50,206 bases of DNA from positions 1 through 50,206 of the forward strand of contig JADLEF010000108.1 in the NCBI GenBank assembly GCA_020846295.1, written 5' to 3'. The notes under the pieces were generated by a model, which ran no database searches, had not been told where the DNA came from, and was given only the letters and a program-made list of their open reading frames with translations. A program made the position numbers and the translations under genes. Each line of letters begins with the position of its first letter. Position 1 is the stretch's first letter. Source of the DNA: Acidimicrobiales bacterium. Lineage in GTDB: Bacteria; Actinomycetota; Acidimicrobiia; Acidimicrobiales; CAIXPF01. This document shows positions 1 to 7,497 of this stretch, piece by piece.

Positions 1-96
1 CTCCACAGCCACTGCGGCGACATCCCGCCAGCAGAGTTCGAGACAGCGTTCTACGCTGCACAACGAGCCGCCCCAGCAAGGGTTGGAAACCAATAG
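1..96 (+). CDS. IS3-family transposase, C-terminal end (partial)
   Basis: Frame 1 is open from the window edge to the TAG at 94-96 and encodes 31 residues with the IS3 OrfB C-terminal signature HCGDIPPAEFE followed by AFYAAQ. In this family the segment follows the rve integrase catalytic domain, which is outside the window. It is too short and start-less for the ORF track. The terminal inverted repeat follows at once, as expected for an IS whose last gene runs almost to its end. Confidence 0.85.
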   Translation, partial: LHSHCGDIPPAEFETAFYAAQRAAPARVGNQ

Positions 97-127
97 CCCG
101 AGCCTCCATCAGACCCAGGGCGGTTCA
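1..127 (+). mobile_element. Right end of an IS3-family insertion sequence (partial)
   Basis: The element enters from the left edge. It contains the 3' end of the transposase gene and, 5 nt past the stop, a terminal repeat of about 27 nt ending in GGGCGGTTCA. The same ten bases, inverted (TGAACCGCCC), begin the ends of IS6110-type IS3 elements. The sequence after position 127 immediately reads as Rhs protein, so the element sits inside or directly against the rhs gene. The left end and the target duplication lie outside the window. Confidence 0.8.
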
Positions 128-140
128 CAGCCCCGCGACG

Positions 141-2102
141 ATGGCCGGTGCCGGCGGCCACAGCTACAGCTACGACCAAGGCGGCCGCATCACCAACTGG
201 ACCAGCCCCGCTGGCGCGGTCAACTACAGCTGGGACAAAGCCGGCAACCGCACTGCAGCAGGCGCCACATCATTCACCTACGACGCCCGCAACCGCCAGA
301 CCACCAACGCCGGCACCGCCCAGACCTTCACCCCAAAAGGTGACCTGCTCACCGGCGGGCTCGTACACGACACCTTCGGCCGCCTGACCAGCGACGGCAA
401 CGTGCAGTTCACCTACGACGGCGCCGGCCGGCCCGTGTCCAGAAACCTCACCGGCGGCCCCGAAACCGACCGCTTCGCCTACCTCGCCGCCAGCACGGCG
501 ATCAGCATGGACGGTGTGGCCCGCTACGCCAACACCGTGACCGGCGACCCACTCGCAGTCTGGCGGGGCGGCACCACCACCGCCTACCTCGGCACCGACC
601 GCCACGGTGACGTGGTCACCCAACACGCCCCCACCACCGGCAACCGCACCGCCAGCCGAGCCTACGACCCCTTCGGGGCCACCAGCGCCACCCTCAACGG
701 CAGCGGCACTGCTCAACCGTCAGCATGGGCCGGAGCCCTCGGCTTCCAATCCGACTGGACAGACCCCGCCACCGCACGAGTCAACATGGGCGCCCGCTGG
801 TACACCCCCACCAGCGCCACCTTCACCACCCGCGACACCACCAACCTGCCGATCAGCACCCACATCGCCCCCAACCGGTACACCTACGCCAACGCCAACC
901 CACTCACCTACTTCGACCCCACCGGCCGCTGCAACGAGGTCATCGGCGGGATCGTCACCCCCTGCCCCGACGACATCGCCGGCACCTACCGCGACCCAGC
1001 CATGCTCGGCGGACTATCACCCGCACACGGCTTCGACAAAGGCGAGATCTGCCCCTCCGGCTACGGCTGCGACTTCAACACCGGCGTGGACACCGGAGAG
1101 CTCGGCAACCGCGACGGCCGCGTCATCCCCGGCAACAGCACCAGAACGGTCAAACAGACCACGCTCAACGACCCGTCACCACTCACACCGAACACCCAGC
1201 CATCGCTGCCCCCGCAGTCCTTCGCCCCGACCATCGTCGTCGGAGACGGCTGCCAGCAGTACACCGAACACGGCAGCGATTGCCTGGTCCCGAACTACCA
1301 GATCGCGCTCACTGTGTTCGACCGCAGCGACCCGATCCGCATGTACCAAGAGATGGAACACACCATCCGCAACCAGGTCAGGCTGTGCAGCTCAGCGCAG
1401 TTCGCCACCCTCCGTGCCAACGGCGACCCGCTCATCCAGGCCGCGTGCAACGCCTACGAACAGGCCGACACCGAACGCCGAGAAGCCACCAAACTCACCG
1501 TGGCCGAGATCGAACTCGCCATCGCCACCGCCGCCAGCCTCACCCCCGTCACCGACGTCATCGCCGACAGCGGATTCTGCATCAAGGGCGGCATTACCGG
1601 CGACAAACTCGCCGCCATCGACTGCGTCGCCATCTTGGGCTATAACAGCGCCGATGCCTCCCAAATCGTCAGCAAAGCCGCCAAAGCAGCCGACGCACTC
1701 GACAGCGCCGCAGACACCGCAAAGATCCGGTACGCGGACGACGTCATCGAAGCCACAAACACCGGAGTGCGATCGCTGGCTGGGGCTGGTGATGAGCTCG
1801 CCCAGGGTGGGGTGTACGCGCTGCGTGATCCGGTGACGGGTCAGGTTGTTCGTACCGGGCGTACGAACGATCTTCTGCGCCGTCAGGGCGAGCATTTCCG
1901 GGATCCGGCGTTGTCGGACTTCGAGTTCGAGGTGATCGCTCGAACCGATGTCTACGCGCAGCAGCGTGGTCTGGAGCAGCTGCTGCATGACGCGTACTCC
2001 CCGGCGTTGAATCGGATCAATCCGATCAGTCCGACGAATCCGAATCGTGGTTCGTACCTGAATGCTGCTGAAGAGTTCCTGTCGCGGTACGGGGGTGGAT
2101 AG
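141..2102 (+). CDS. Rhs/YD-repeat polymorphic toxin, 5'-truncated, with GIY-YIG nuclease tip
   Basis: The first ~250 residues are YD repeats (YSYDQGGRITNW, FTYDARNRQ) closing with the Rhs core signature NPLTYFDPTG near residue 262. A variable linker with a hydrophobic pretoxin-like stretch (residues ~450-500) follows. The last ~100 residues form a GIY-YIG nuclease: GVYAL, then VVRTGRTNDLLRRQGEH with the catalytic-type Arg, then Glu in RGLEQLLH and a late Asn in LNRINP. Rhs proteins normally exceed 1000 residues. Here the frame stays open upstream of the ATG into IS3 DNA, so the ATG at 141 is only the first in-frame start after the insertion. The expected role is contact-dependent DNA damage, but without export and most of the shell the copy is probably not deliverable. 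The immunity gene starts 2 nt later. Confidence 0.8.
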   Translation: MAGAGGHSYSYDQGGRITNWTSPAGAVNYSWDKAGNRTAAGATSFTYDARNRQTTNAGTAQTFTPKGDLLTGGLVHDTFGRLTSDGNVQFTYDGAGRPVSRNLTGGPETDRFAYLAASTAISMDGVARYANTVTGDPLAVWRGGTTTAYLGTDRHGDVVTQHAPTTGNRTASRAYDPFGATSATLNGSGTAQPSAWAGALGFQSDWTDPATARVNMGARWYTPTSATFTTRDTTNLPISTHIAPNRYTYANANPLTYFDPTGRCNEVIGGIVTPCPDDIAGTYRDPAMLGGLSPAHGFDKGEICPSGYGCDFNTGVDTGELGNRDGRVIPGNSTRTVKQTTLNDPSPLTPNTQPSLPPQSFAPTIVVGDGCQQYTEHGSDCLVPNYQIALTVFDRSDPIRMYQEMEHTIRNQVRLCSSAQFATLRANGDPLIQAACNAYEQADTERREATKLTVAEIELAIATAASLTPVTDVIADSGFCIKGGITGDKLAAIDCVAILGYNSADASQIVSKAAKAADALDSAADTAKIRYADDVIEATNTGVRSLAGAGDELAQGGVYALRDPVTGQVVRTGRTNDLLRRQGEHFRDPALSDFEFEVIARTDVYAQQRGLEQLLHDAYSPALNRINPISPTNPNRGSYLNAAEEFLSRYGGG

Positions 2103-2104
2103 CT

Positions 2105-2575
2105 GTGGCGCGGCGACTCCCGTATGGCGACGGTGACTGGTTCGCTGTTCCGTTGCGCGACGATGCCGGCTTCGCGGTTGGGGTTGTCGCGCGTCACGAT
2201 CGACGGGGTGGGGTGATCGGCTACTTCTTCCAGGAGCGCTTCGCCGAAGTGCCGTCGCTGGAATCGCTGCCGGCGCTCCAGGCCCGGGACGCCGTCCGAG
2301 TGATGCGCTTCGGCGATCTGGGTCTGATAAAGAGCCAGTGGCCGATCCTCGGTCGTCGCAATGACTGGTCGGCCGAAGATTGGCCGATGCCTGCGTTCGG
2401 GCGCCGTGAGCCGACGGGTCGCGCCTTCCGGGTGATCTATTCGCCCGACGACCTCCGAGGCCCGATCGCCGAGGAACCGATACCAGATGACGAATGCGAC
2501 CAGCTCCCGAGAGACGCTCTCAGCGGTGCCGGGGCTGTCGAAAGAGTGCTGACCGCGCTGCTCGTGCCCGGCTGA
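2105..2575 (+). CDS. Imm26-type immunity protein
   Basis: This 156-residue soluble protein follows the toxin stop by 2 nt (GTG start), the usual toxin-immunity arrangement. It resembles the Imm26 family: GDGDWFAVPLRD near the N-terminus, an internal GYFFQERF block, and SQWPILGRRNDW followed by WPMPAFGRR. The family is known as immunity to nuclease-type polymorphic toxins; pairing with the GIY-YIG tip is inferred from adjacency. Its base composition matches the toxin tip rather than the C-rich YD-repeat part, consistent with tip and immunity having moved as one cassette. It looks intact. Confidence 0.75.
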   Translation: MARRLPYGDGDWFAVPLRDDAGFAVGVVARHDRRGGVIGYFFQERFAEVPSLESLPALQARDAVRVMRFGDLGLIKSQWPILGRRNDWSAEDWPMPAFGRREPTGRAFRVIYSPDDLRGPIAEEPIPDDECDQLPRDALSGAGAVERVLTALLVPG

Positions 2576-2809
2576 GCCCGGCTCGCCTCAGTTGGCGGTG
2601 AGTTTGCGGCTCTTCGCGTTCTGGCGGGGTCAGCGGCCGAGGAGGTTCCTGAATCTGCTTCTACCACGATCTAGCGGAGGTCTATGCGACCGCTGGCGCT
2701 GAATTCGACGTCTGGTACGGGCGAGTCGTGGGACACGGCCGAGTCCTCTCGGTTGTGGAAGCGGGTTGCGAGTCGGAGTTGTGAACCTCGGACGGGCGAT
2801 AGGCAGTGA

Positions 2810-3203
2810 ATCAGCTCCCAGAAACCCTGTCTGTCAGGGTGGGGTGAGACAGCTGCCTCGGCTACGACGGGTGCAACGACTGCGAGGTACGCCTACGACG
2901 CTCATTCTGTTGCGCGCGTCGGCGTTGAGCCCGTTGGAGCGGCCATAGCTGCATCGGCTGTTCACCGACGTGGAGGACGAGTCTGCGCCAGTCGGGGCGC
3001 CGAACCTGGTGCCAACACGACCTCCAAGCTCACTTTCGTTGCTACAGAAGCGGCAGGGAGTTCTCGGGTCTCTCGTGCTGTCGAGCCTGGTGAGCTTGCG
3101 GATATGGCCTCGTCGGGGCAGTTCCGGCTGGGCGGTTAGGCGGATGGCCTTCGTTGATGAGCACCGCCCGCGCGAAGCGCCCGCTGAACCGGTTCACCGG
3201 TGA
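2810..3203 (+). pseudogene. Decayed second polymorphic-toxin tip (rhs remnant)
   Basis: A start-less open frame runs from 2810 to the TAG at 3137. It contains ARYAYDAHSVARVG, which resembles a YD-repeat end or linker, then VSRAVEPGELADMASSGQF, which resembles the start of a toxin domain seen at Rhs C-termini. The likely continuation (MAFVDEHRPREA) lies in another frame and ends at 3203. No start codon, frame change and early stop all indicate a displaced, inactivated tip as is common downstream of rhs genes. The rest of 2576-3241 shows no recognisable gene. Family assignment is by eye only. Confidence 0.45.
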
Positions 3204-3241
3204 GGATCTCTGCGCCATCATCGACCTGGGAGTGCTGGTGG

Positions 3242-3523
3242 TCAGGCGGGTTCGACGACGGGGCCGTAGCGTTGTTGGGCGGCTTGCGCGGAGGTGCCGA
3301 GGATGGTGCCGATCTTCTGCCACGAGGTCCCGGCGGCGCGGGCGGCGACGATGGCGTCGATGACCTGCTGTTCGCTGCGGGCTCGAGCGAGCGCGGCGCG
3401 GTGCAGCAGGTACTCCTCCACGGGGCGCTCGTCGCCGGGAGAAGGCTCGTAGTCCTCGAACCGCTTGGCCAGTTCGTCGGCGTGGTCGAGGATCTCTTGG
3501 ATCGATCGTGGCATCGGTGTCAC
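3242..3523 (-). CDS. Small HTH-like protein, putative antitoxin
   Basis: This 93-residue hydrophilic protein has a helical N-terminus and a C-terminal segment, GTSWQKIGTILGTSAQAAQQR, that fits a helix-turn-helix. Its start overlaps the stop of the upstream 76-residue gene by 4 nt (ATGA), implying translational coupling. Order and size match type II toxin-antitoxin modules with the toxin gene first. DNA-binding antitoxin function is inferred from the HTH and the pairing. The precise family was not recognised. Confidence 0.6.
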   Translation of the reverse strand: MTPMPRSIQEILDHADELAKRFEDYEPSPGDERPVEEYLLHRAALARARSEQQVIDAIVAARAAGTSWQKIGTILGTSAQAAQQRYGPVVEPA

Positions 3524-3750
3524 CTCAGGAACTTGGGCCGAGCGGCCATGGCGTGAACGATGAAGTCGATGCCGTCACCAGTGGCGACGCCGACCTCGAG
3601 GAGTCGCCCGGCGTGGTCGGCACCGATCAGCATCCTCAGATCGTCGAGGGCGAAGACTCGTATGGGGTTGCGATAGGCGTGAACCATGTCGCCGTCGGAG
3701 ATCCCGTGCTTGCGTGCGCTCTCCAGCACCACCGGATCCATCCCGATCAA
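3520..3750 (-). CDS. Small toxin-like protein of a TA pair
   Basis: This 76-residue protein has the shape of the BrnT/DUF4258-like toxin group: N-terminal ESARKHGISDGDMVHAYRNP, central LRMLIGADHAGRLLEVGV, and C-terminal DFIVHAMAARPKFL. Similar short proteins are widespread in actinobacteria as the toxic partner beside a small HTH protein. It is first in a two-gene minus-strand operon, overlapping the putative antitoxin by 4 nt. An RNase-type activity would be expected from the fold but no catalytic residue can be assigned from sequence alone. Confidence 0.6.
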   Translation of the reverse strand: MIGMDPVVLESARKHGISDGDMVHAYRNPIRVFALDDLRMLIGADHAGRLLEVGVATGDGIDFIVHAMAARPKFLR

Positions 3751-3979
3751 CTTACCTTGATGACCGCCTGCTGCCGCAGGTCATCCGAGGCCTCGACGGT
3801 GATCTCGCCGGCGAGTAAGGACCTTGCCGGCGGAGCCGGCGGGGTATGCGCGATGTATGGACGGCGCCCGTTTCAGCCCGTGCCGGGCCGTGATCCCCTG
3901 TGCCGCACCGTTCACGAATGCCCTGCTCAGCGGCATGAAACGACACGCCCGAATACGGGGCGAACACACGTTCTAAGGC

Positions 3980-4021
3980 CTACGGATCAGAAGGTTGGGG
4001 GTTCGAGTCCCTCCGAGCGCG
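3980..4021 (+). other. 3' fragment of tRNA-Arg(ACG): probable att site
   Basis: These 42 nt match the 3' part of a tRNA-Arg from the anticodon loop onward: CTACGGA loop, TCAGA stem strand, T-arm GGGGG-TTCGAGT-CCCTC and acceptor strand ending CGAGCGCG. The preceding bases (acgttctaagg) do not fit the 5' half, so no D-arm or anticodon stem partner exists and this is not a functional tRNA. Such fragments starting at the anticodon loop are the duplicated 3' ends left by integrative elements that insert in tRNA genes. A terminator-like hairpin follows, as it would behind the real tRNA. Confidence 0.8.
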
Positions 4022-4040
4022 CTGAAGAAGTCCAGGTCAG

Positions 4041-4064
4041 AGGCCCTTTCCTTCGGAGAGGGCC
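4041..4064 (+). terminator. Hairpin after the tRNA fragment
   Basis: AGGCCCTTTCC and GGAGAGGGCCT form an 11-bp stem with one mismatch around a TTC loop, 19 nt after the tRNA fragment end. It is probably the tRNA terminator carried along with the att duplication. There is only a short T-rich tail. Confidence 0.6.
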
Positions 4065-4350
4065 TTCGTCGTTCCCGGCGTTCCGTATTGGAGACCAACT
4101 GGGGACCAAACCCTTGACGGGCACCGAGAGCGAGCCGCCTGAGCGGAGGCCGGTCCGCGGCCATCGTCCACCTGTGGCCGGGGGGGGGGAGAGGACGACT
4201 CTCGGTGAGCCGCTGGGATTGTTCAGGTGAGCCTCGCCGACGGGGCCGCGCGTTCGTTGGTCGTCTGCCGCGCAGGTCTCTTGCTCGGAGTCGGTGGCCC
4301 ACCGACGGGTCCGACCAGCTCGGGTTGCGAGGTTCGACAAATGCGACGAA

Positions 4351-4373
4351 ATGTAACGGTGGGGGCGGTACAT
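4351..4373 (+). promoter_or_regulatory. Inverted repeat upstream of the AlbA-type ATPase
   Basis: ATGTA and TACAT flank a 13-nt G-rich spacer, about 7 nt ahead of the GTG at 4380 that would be the natural start of the next gene. It may be an operator; the evidence is symmetry and position only. Confidence 0.3.
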
Positions 4374-4466
4374 TTTTGCGTGGTTGACGTCGAGCGTCTG
4401 ATCGGGGTGCTGTGAGCTGAGGGCGGTGATCTGCCGGGGGTCGAGGTCAAGGCTGCGGCGGGCGGC

Positions 4467-5819
4467 TTGCCGGACTCGATCGTGCCGACGCTTTGCGCGT
4501 TCGCGAACCGTCCGGGCGGGGGAACGATCCTTCTGGGTTTGGATGAGGCGGTGGGGTTCTCGCCGGTTGGGCTGCGTGATCGTCGCCGGATGAAGGCGGC
4601 GTTGGCGTCGAAGGCGCGCCAGGCGTTGGACCCGCCGGTGTCTCTGGAGATCGACGAAGCGATCGTCGACGGCGAAGCGATCATCGTCGCGGTGGTGGCC
4701 GAGCTCAGCTCGTCCCAGAAGCCGTGTCGGGTGACGGGCGGCGGCCATCGAGGTGTGTGGGTTCGGGCGTGGGACGGGGACTATCGAGCGTCGGAGCTCG
4801 AAGTGCAGGGCCTCTTGATCGGTCGAGGGCAGCCGCGATTCGACGCCACGGCCGCGGTCGGAGCCACTCGGGAAGACCTCGACGGCGAACTCGTTGAGGA
4901 GTTCATCCGGGCGTGTCGCACCGGTTCGGAGCAACTGGCCCGGATCCGTGACCGCGAGGAGCTGTTGTGGCGGATGGGCGTGCTGGTGGAGACGGAGCGG
5001 GTGCCTTCGGTCGCGGGTCTGCTGGCGTTGGGGGCCTACCCGCAGCAGCATCTTCCTGGTGCCGGTCTGCAAGCGGTGCTGGTCGCCGGTGCAGACGACG
5101 AGCCGGGAACGCGGGCGCGGGATGCGAGGCGTTTCGATGGGCCGATCCCGCGGATGCTGGCTGACGCAGTGGAGTGGGTCGCCCGTTCCAGCGCTTCGGC
5201 GATTCGCAGTGACAGGACCGGTCGGGTGGCGAGCGAGCCGAGTTGGCCGGGCGAGGCGGTCCGCGAGTTGATCGGCAACGCGCTGATCCATCGGGATCTC
5301 GCGCCATGGGCGCTGGGCGAGACCGCCCTGGTGCGGTTGGACACCAGCCGGCTGGTGGTGCGCAATCCGGGCGGTCTGTACGGGCTGACGGTCGATCGTC
5401 TGGGGCGCATCGGGGTGACCTCAGCGCGCAACGCGAACCTGGTACGCATCTGCCAACACGTCCGCCTTCCCGACGGCAGCCGGGCGGTGGAGGCATTGGC
5501 GTCGGGGATCCCAGCGGTGCTCCATGCGCTGCGAACCGCCGGGCTACCGGCACCGATGTTCGACGACGATGGGCTCCGATTCACCGTGGTATGTCGCCAG
5601 CAGTCCGCAGTGCGCACACCGCCGGTGAGAGCCGGTGGTTCCGCGGCGAAGGTCCTTGCTGCGCTCAACGCCGGACCACTCGACGTTGACGGACTCGTCA
5701 TCGCGACTGGGCTCACCCCGACCAACATCCGCAAGCGGCTCCGAGAGCTCCGCAGCCTCGACCTCGTCGTGCAACATGGCGGCCCGGGCCGTCAGACCAC
5801 CTACCAACGAACCAAGTAG
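4467..5819 (+). CDS. AlbA_2/Schlafen-type ATP-binding protein with interrupted N-terminus
   Basis: The protein begins in the middle of an AlbA_2 (divergent AAA_4) domain (SIVPTLCAFANRPGGGTILLGLDE). A central region follows, then a GHKL-like HATPase_c_4 part (AVRELIGNALIHRDL, residues ~266-280) and a C-terminal winged helix (GLTPTNIRKRLRELRSLDLV). Such proteins are usually transcriptional regulators or defence-associated. The listed start is a TTG at 4467, but the same frame reads EGGDLPGVEVKAAAGGLP upstream, the conserved start of AlbA_2, and before it VVDVERLIGVL from a GTG at 4380. A single TGA at 4413 separates the two. The natural gene is therefore probably 4380-5819 (about 480 aa) with a nonsense mutation at codon 12. 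Confidence 0.75.
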   Translation: MPDSIVPTLCAFANRPGGGTILLGLDEAVGFSPVGLRDRRRMKAALASKARQALDPPVSLEIDEAIVDGEAIIVAVVAELSSSQKPCRVTGGGHRGVWVRAWDGDYRASELEVQGLLIGRGQPRFDATAAVGATREDLDGELVEEFIRACRTGSEQLARIRDREELLWRMGVLVETERVPSVAGLLALGAYPQQHLPGAGLQAVLVAGADDEPGTRARDARRFDGPIPRMLADAVEWVARSSASAIRSDRTGRVASEPSWPGEAVRELIGNALIHRDLAPWALGETALVRLDTSRLVVRNPGGLYGLTVDRLGRIGVTSARNANLVRICQHVRLPDGSRAVEALASGIPAVLHALRTAGLPAPMFDDDGLRFTVVCRQQSAVRTPPVRAGGSAAKVLAALNAGPLDVDGLVIATGLTPTNIRKRLRELRSLDLVVQHGGPGRQTTYQRTK

Positions 5820-6189
5820 CCGAAGGTTCCTTGCCCTGGAGTCCCTTGCCCTTCCTGCCTCGCTCGGCCCGCCCCTCGGTCAGTTCAGCGAGAAACGACG
5901 CCCGCGGGCTCGCCGCCGGCACCGGCTTGCCACACAGCATTGGGGGCAGAAGCATCCCGCGGAGCTGCGTGAGCGAGCTGTTGACGGCGCTCGGTGAATC
6001 TCCCCAGGGCTTGCTCGACCAACACCGAGGACTTTCACGTGAGCGTGGTCAGCGGAGGTCGTCGCCGTTGTGTTGGCGAGCACGACCATCTCGGTCAGCC
6101 CGAGGTGGTCGAGACGTCGGTGCCTCGAGCGCGCTGTCGAGGATCTGCTCGATCTGTGCCTGCGGGGTCTACAAACGTAGTGGAGTTGA
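5820..6189. other. 370-nt stretch without a recognisable gene
   Basis: No frame gives a convincing protein. A minus-strand frame (6089-5880) is open for 69 residues but matches nothing recognised, and fragments in neighbouring frames suggest decay. It lies between the ATPase stop and the ruined P450. Confidence 0.5.
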
Positions 6190-7369
6190 TCAGCCGGAGA
6201 CGCGTTCGCCGAGCGTGACGATGACTCGGCGCGGCCCTCGTACCTGTCCGCCGGTCCAGTTGAGCGGTTCGCCGGGGATGAGGGTGTAGTCGGGAAATGC
6301 CCTGAGCCATGCTTCGAGTGCTACCCGCAGTTCCATGCGGGCGAGGTTCGAGCCGAGGCAGCGATGGATGCCGACCCGAAAGCGAGGTGGCGGTTCTCGG
6401 CCCGATCGATCTGGAAGGTTTCCGGGTACTCGAACACCTCGGGATCGCGGTTGGCGGCAGGCAACGGGAGCAGGACCCGGTCTCCTGCATGGATGGTGGT
6501 ACCACCGAGTTCGGCGTCTCGCACGTGATGCAGGCTTGGGTGATCGGTGCGTAGAACCGCAGGAGCTCCTCGATGGCGACGGGCAGCAGCGCCGGTTCGG
6601 TGAGGAGCCGCCGGCGGTCGTCGGGGTGGCCGCCGAAGTGGGCGAGCGCCGCACCGATGGAGCTCCAGGTCGTGGCGATCCCGGCGATGAGCAGCAGGAA
6701 TCAGGCGGCTACGACGTGGCGGTCCGGCACCGGCTCGCCGCTCAGTTCCGCGTTCATGAGCATGGTGATGATGTCGCCGTGCCGATCGGTATGGTCGCGT
6801 CCGTCTTGAACGTGGGAGCGGAAGTAGACGAGGGTCGGTGCGCAAGATGCGCACCGTCCAGGCGGCGAACTGCTCCTCGTGCTCGGCGGGGATGCCGAGC
6901 ACGGAGACGATGACCCTCACTGGGATGTGCCGGGCGTAGCGCCGTTCGGCGGCGCCGATGGTGGTGTCGCCGGATGCGCGGATCTCGGCGACGAGGCCTT
7001 GCGCGACCTCGGTGGTCCAGCCGGTAAGCCGCCCGATGACCTTCGGCGAGAACGCCGCCAGGAGCAGCTGGCGGAACTCGGCGTGCGACGGCGGGTCGGC
7101 GGTGATCGGCGGGGCGTCGAGGAGCTTCACCGGTCCGCCCGGCTTCGGGCCGATCACGGCGACGCTCACGGAAGAGAAGTGCTCGGAGTCGGACCCCACC
7201 GCGGCGACATCGCCGTAGCGAACCGGGAGCCACTGCCCGCCCCAGCGGCCGGTGTGGGCCACCAGCGCGTGCTTCCGGAGCTCACTGAAACCGGAAGCGG
7301 GTCTTCCCGGAAACTCGCTTCGAAGGTGTCGAAATCCGTCGCCCGATGGGTGACATGGTCGATGCCCAC
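6190..7369 (-). pseudogene. Cytochrome P450, multiply disrupted
   Basis: Conserved P450 pieces appear in order but in different frames. The N-terminus is HRATDFDTFEASFREDP (from 7369); the next frame carries HTGRWGGQWLPVRYGDVAA and SHAEFRQLLLAAFSPKVIGR; the I-helix region FLLLIAGIATTW is interrupted just before it by a TGA at 6703-6701; then come an ExxR-type IEELLRFYAP, GDRVLLPLPAANRDPEVF, and the heme loop GIHRCLGSNLARMELR near the C-terminus. At least four frame changes (about 7290, 6830, 6545, 6375) plus the stop make it non-functional. It is transcribed away from the intact P450, with a long palindrome in the shared 5' region, so both may once have been controlled by the same repressor. 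Confidence 0.85.
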
Positions 7370-7460
7370 GTCGTGCTCACGTCACCTGCATGGTGCCGAG
7401 GCCCCTGAGCACGAACGATCAGCGGTGCGCACGCGGGGACCGGTGTGTTCGTTGCACCTC

Positions 7461-7497
7461 GCATCGACCATACCATAGGATACGGTATGGTCGATGC
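7461..7497. promoter_or_regulatory. Perfect 14-bp palindrome over the P450 start
   Basis: GCATCGACCATACC and its exact reverse complement GGTATGGTCGATGC flank a 9-nt spacer. The right arm contains the ATG of the P450 at 7487. TACCAT at 7471 could be a -10 for a nearly leaderless transcript, so a bound dimer would block both transcription and initiation. The inner 20 nt resemble a site at 11684-11703. The adjacent TetR regulator is the natural candidate binder. Confidence 0.75.

Larger units (their letters stand above)
3751..4379. other. Gene-poor stretch with integration scar
   Basis: About 630 nt without a convincing coding region. It holds the tRNA-Arg 3' fragment and its hairpin (listed separately), a run of ten G at about 4181-4190, and the presumed upstream region of the ATPase gene. 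The minus-strand ORFs here read antisense through the tRNA fragment and give the well-known artefact peptide GGTRTPNLLIRR. No integrase gene is visible. Confidence 0.6.

Noticed and set aside
607-1836. Plus-strand ORF of 409 aa
   Set aside because: A Pro/Ser/Thr-rich shadow frame of the C-rich rhs gene; no domain.
3980-4021. Functional tRNA gene
   Set aside because: No 5' acceptor, D-arm or anticodon-stem partner exists upstream.
4181-4190. Run of ten G as a possible phase-variation tract
   Set aside because: No reading frame or promoter depends on it; sequence around it is non-coding.
3973-5291. Long minus-strand ORFs (109 and 434 aa)
   Set aside because: They are antisense to the ATPase gene and the tRNA fragment; the shared GGTRTPNLL/EGLEPPTF-type ends are known artefacts of translating tRNA antisense.
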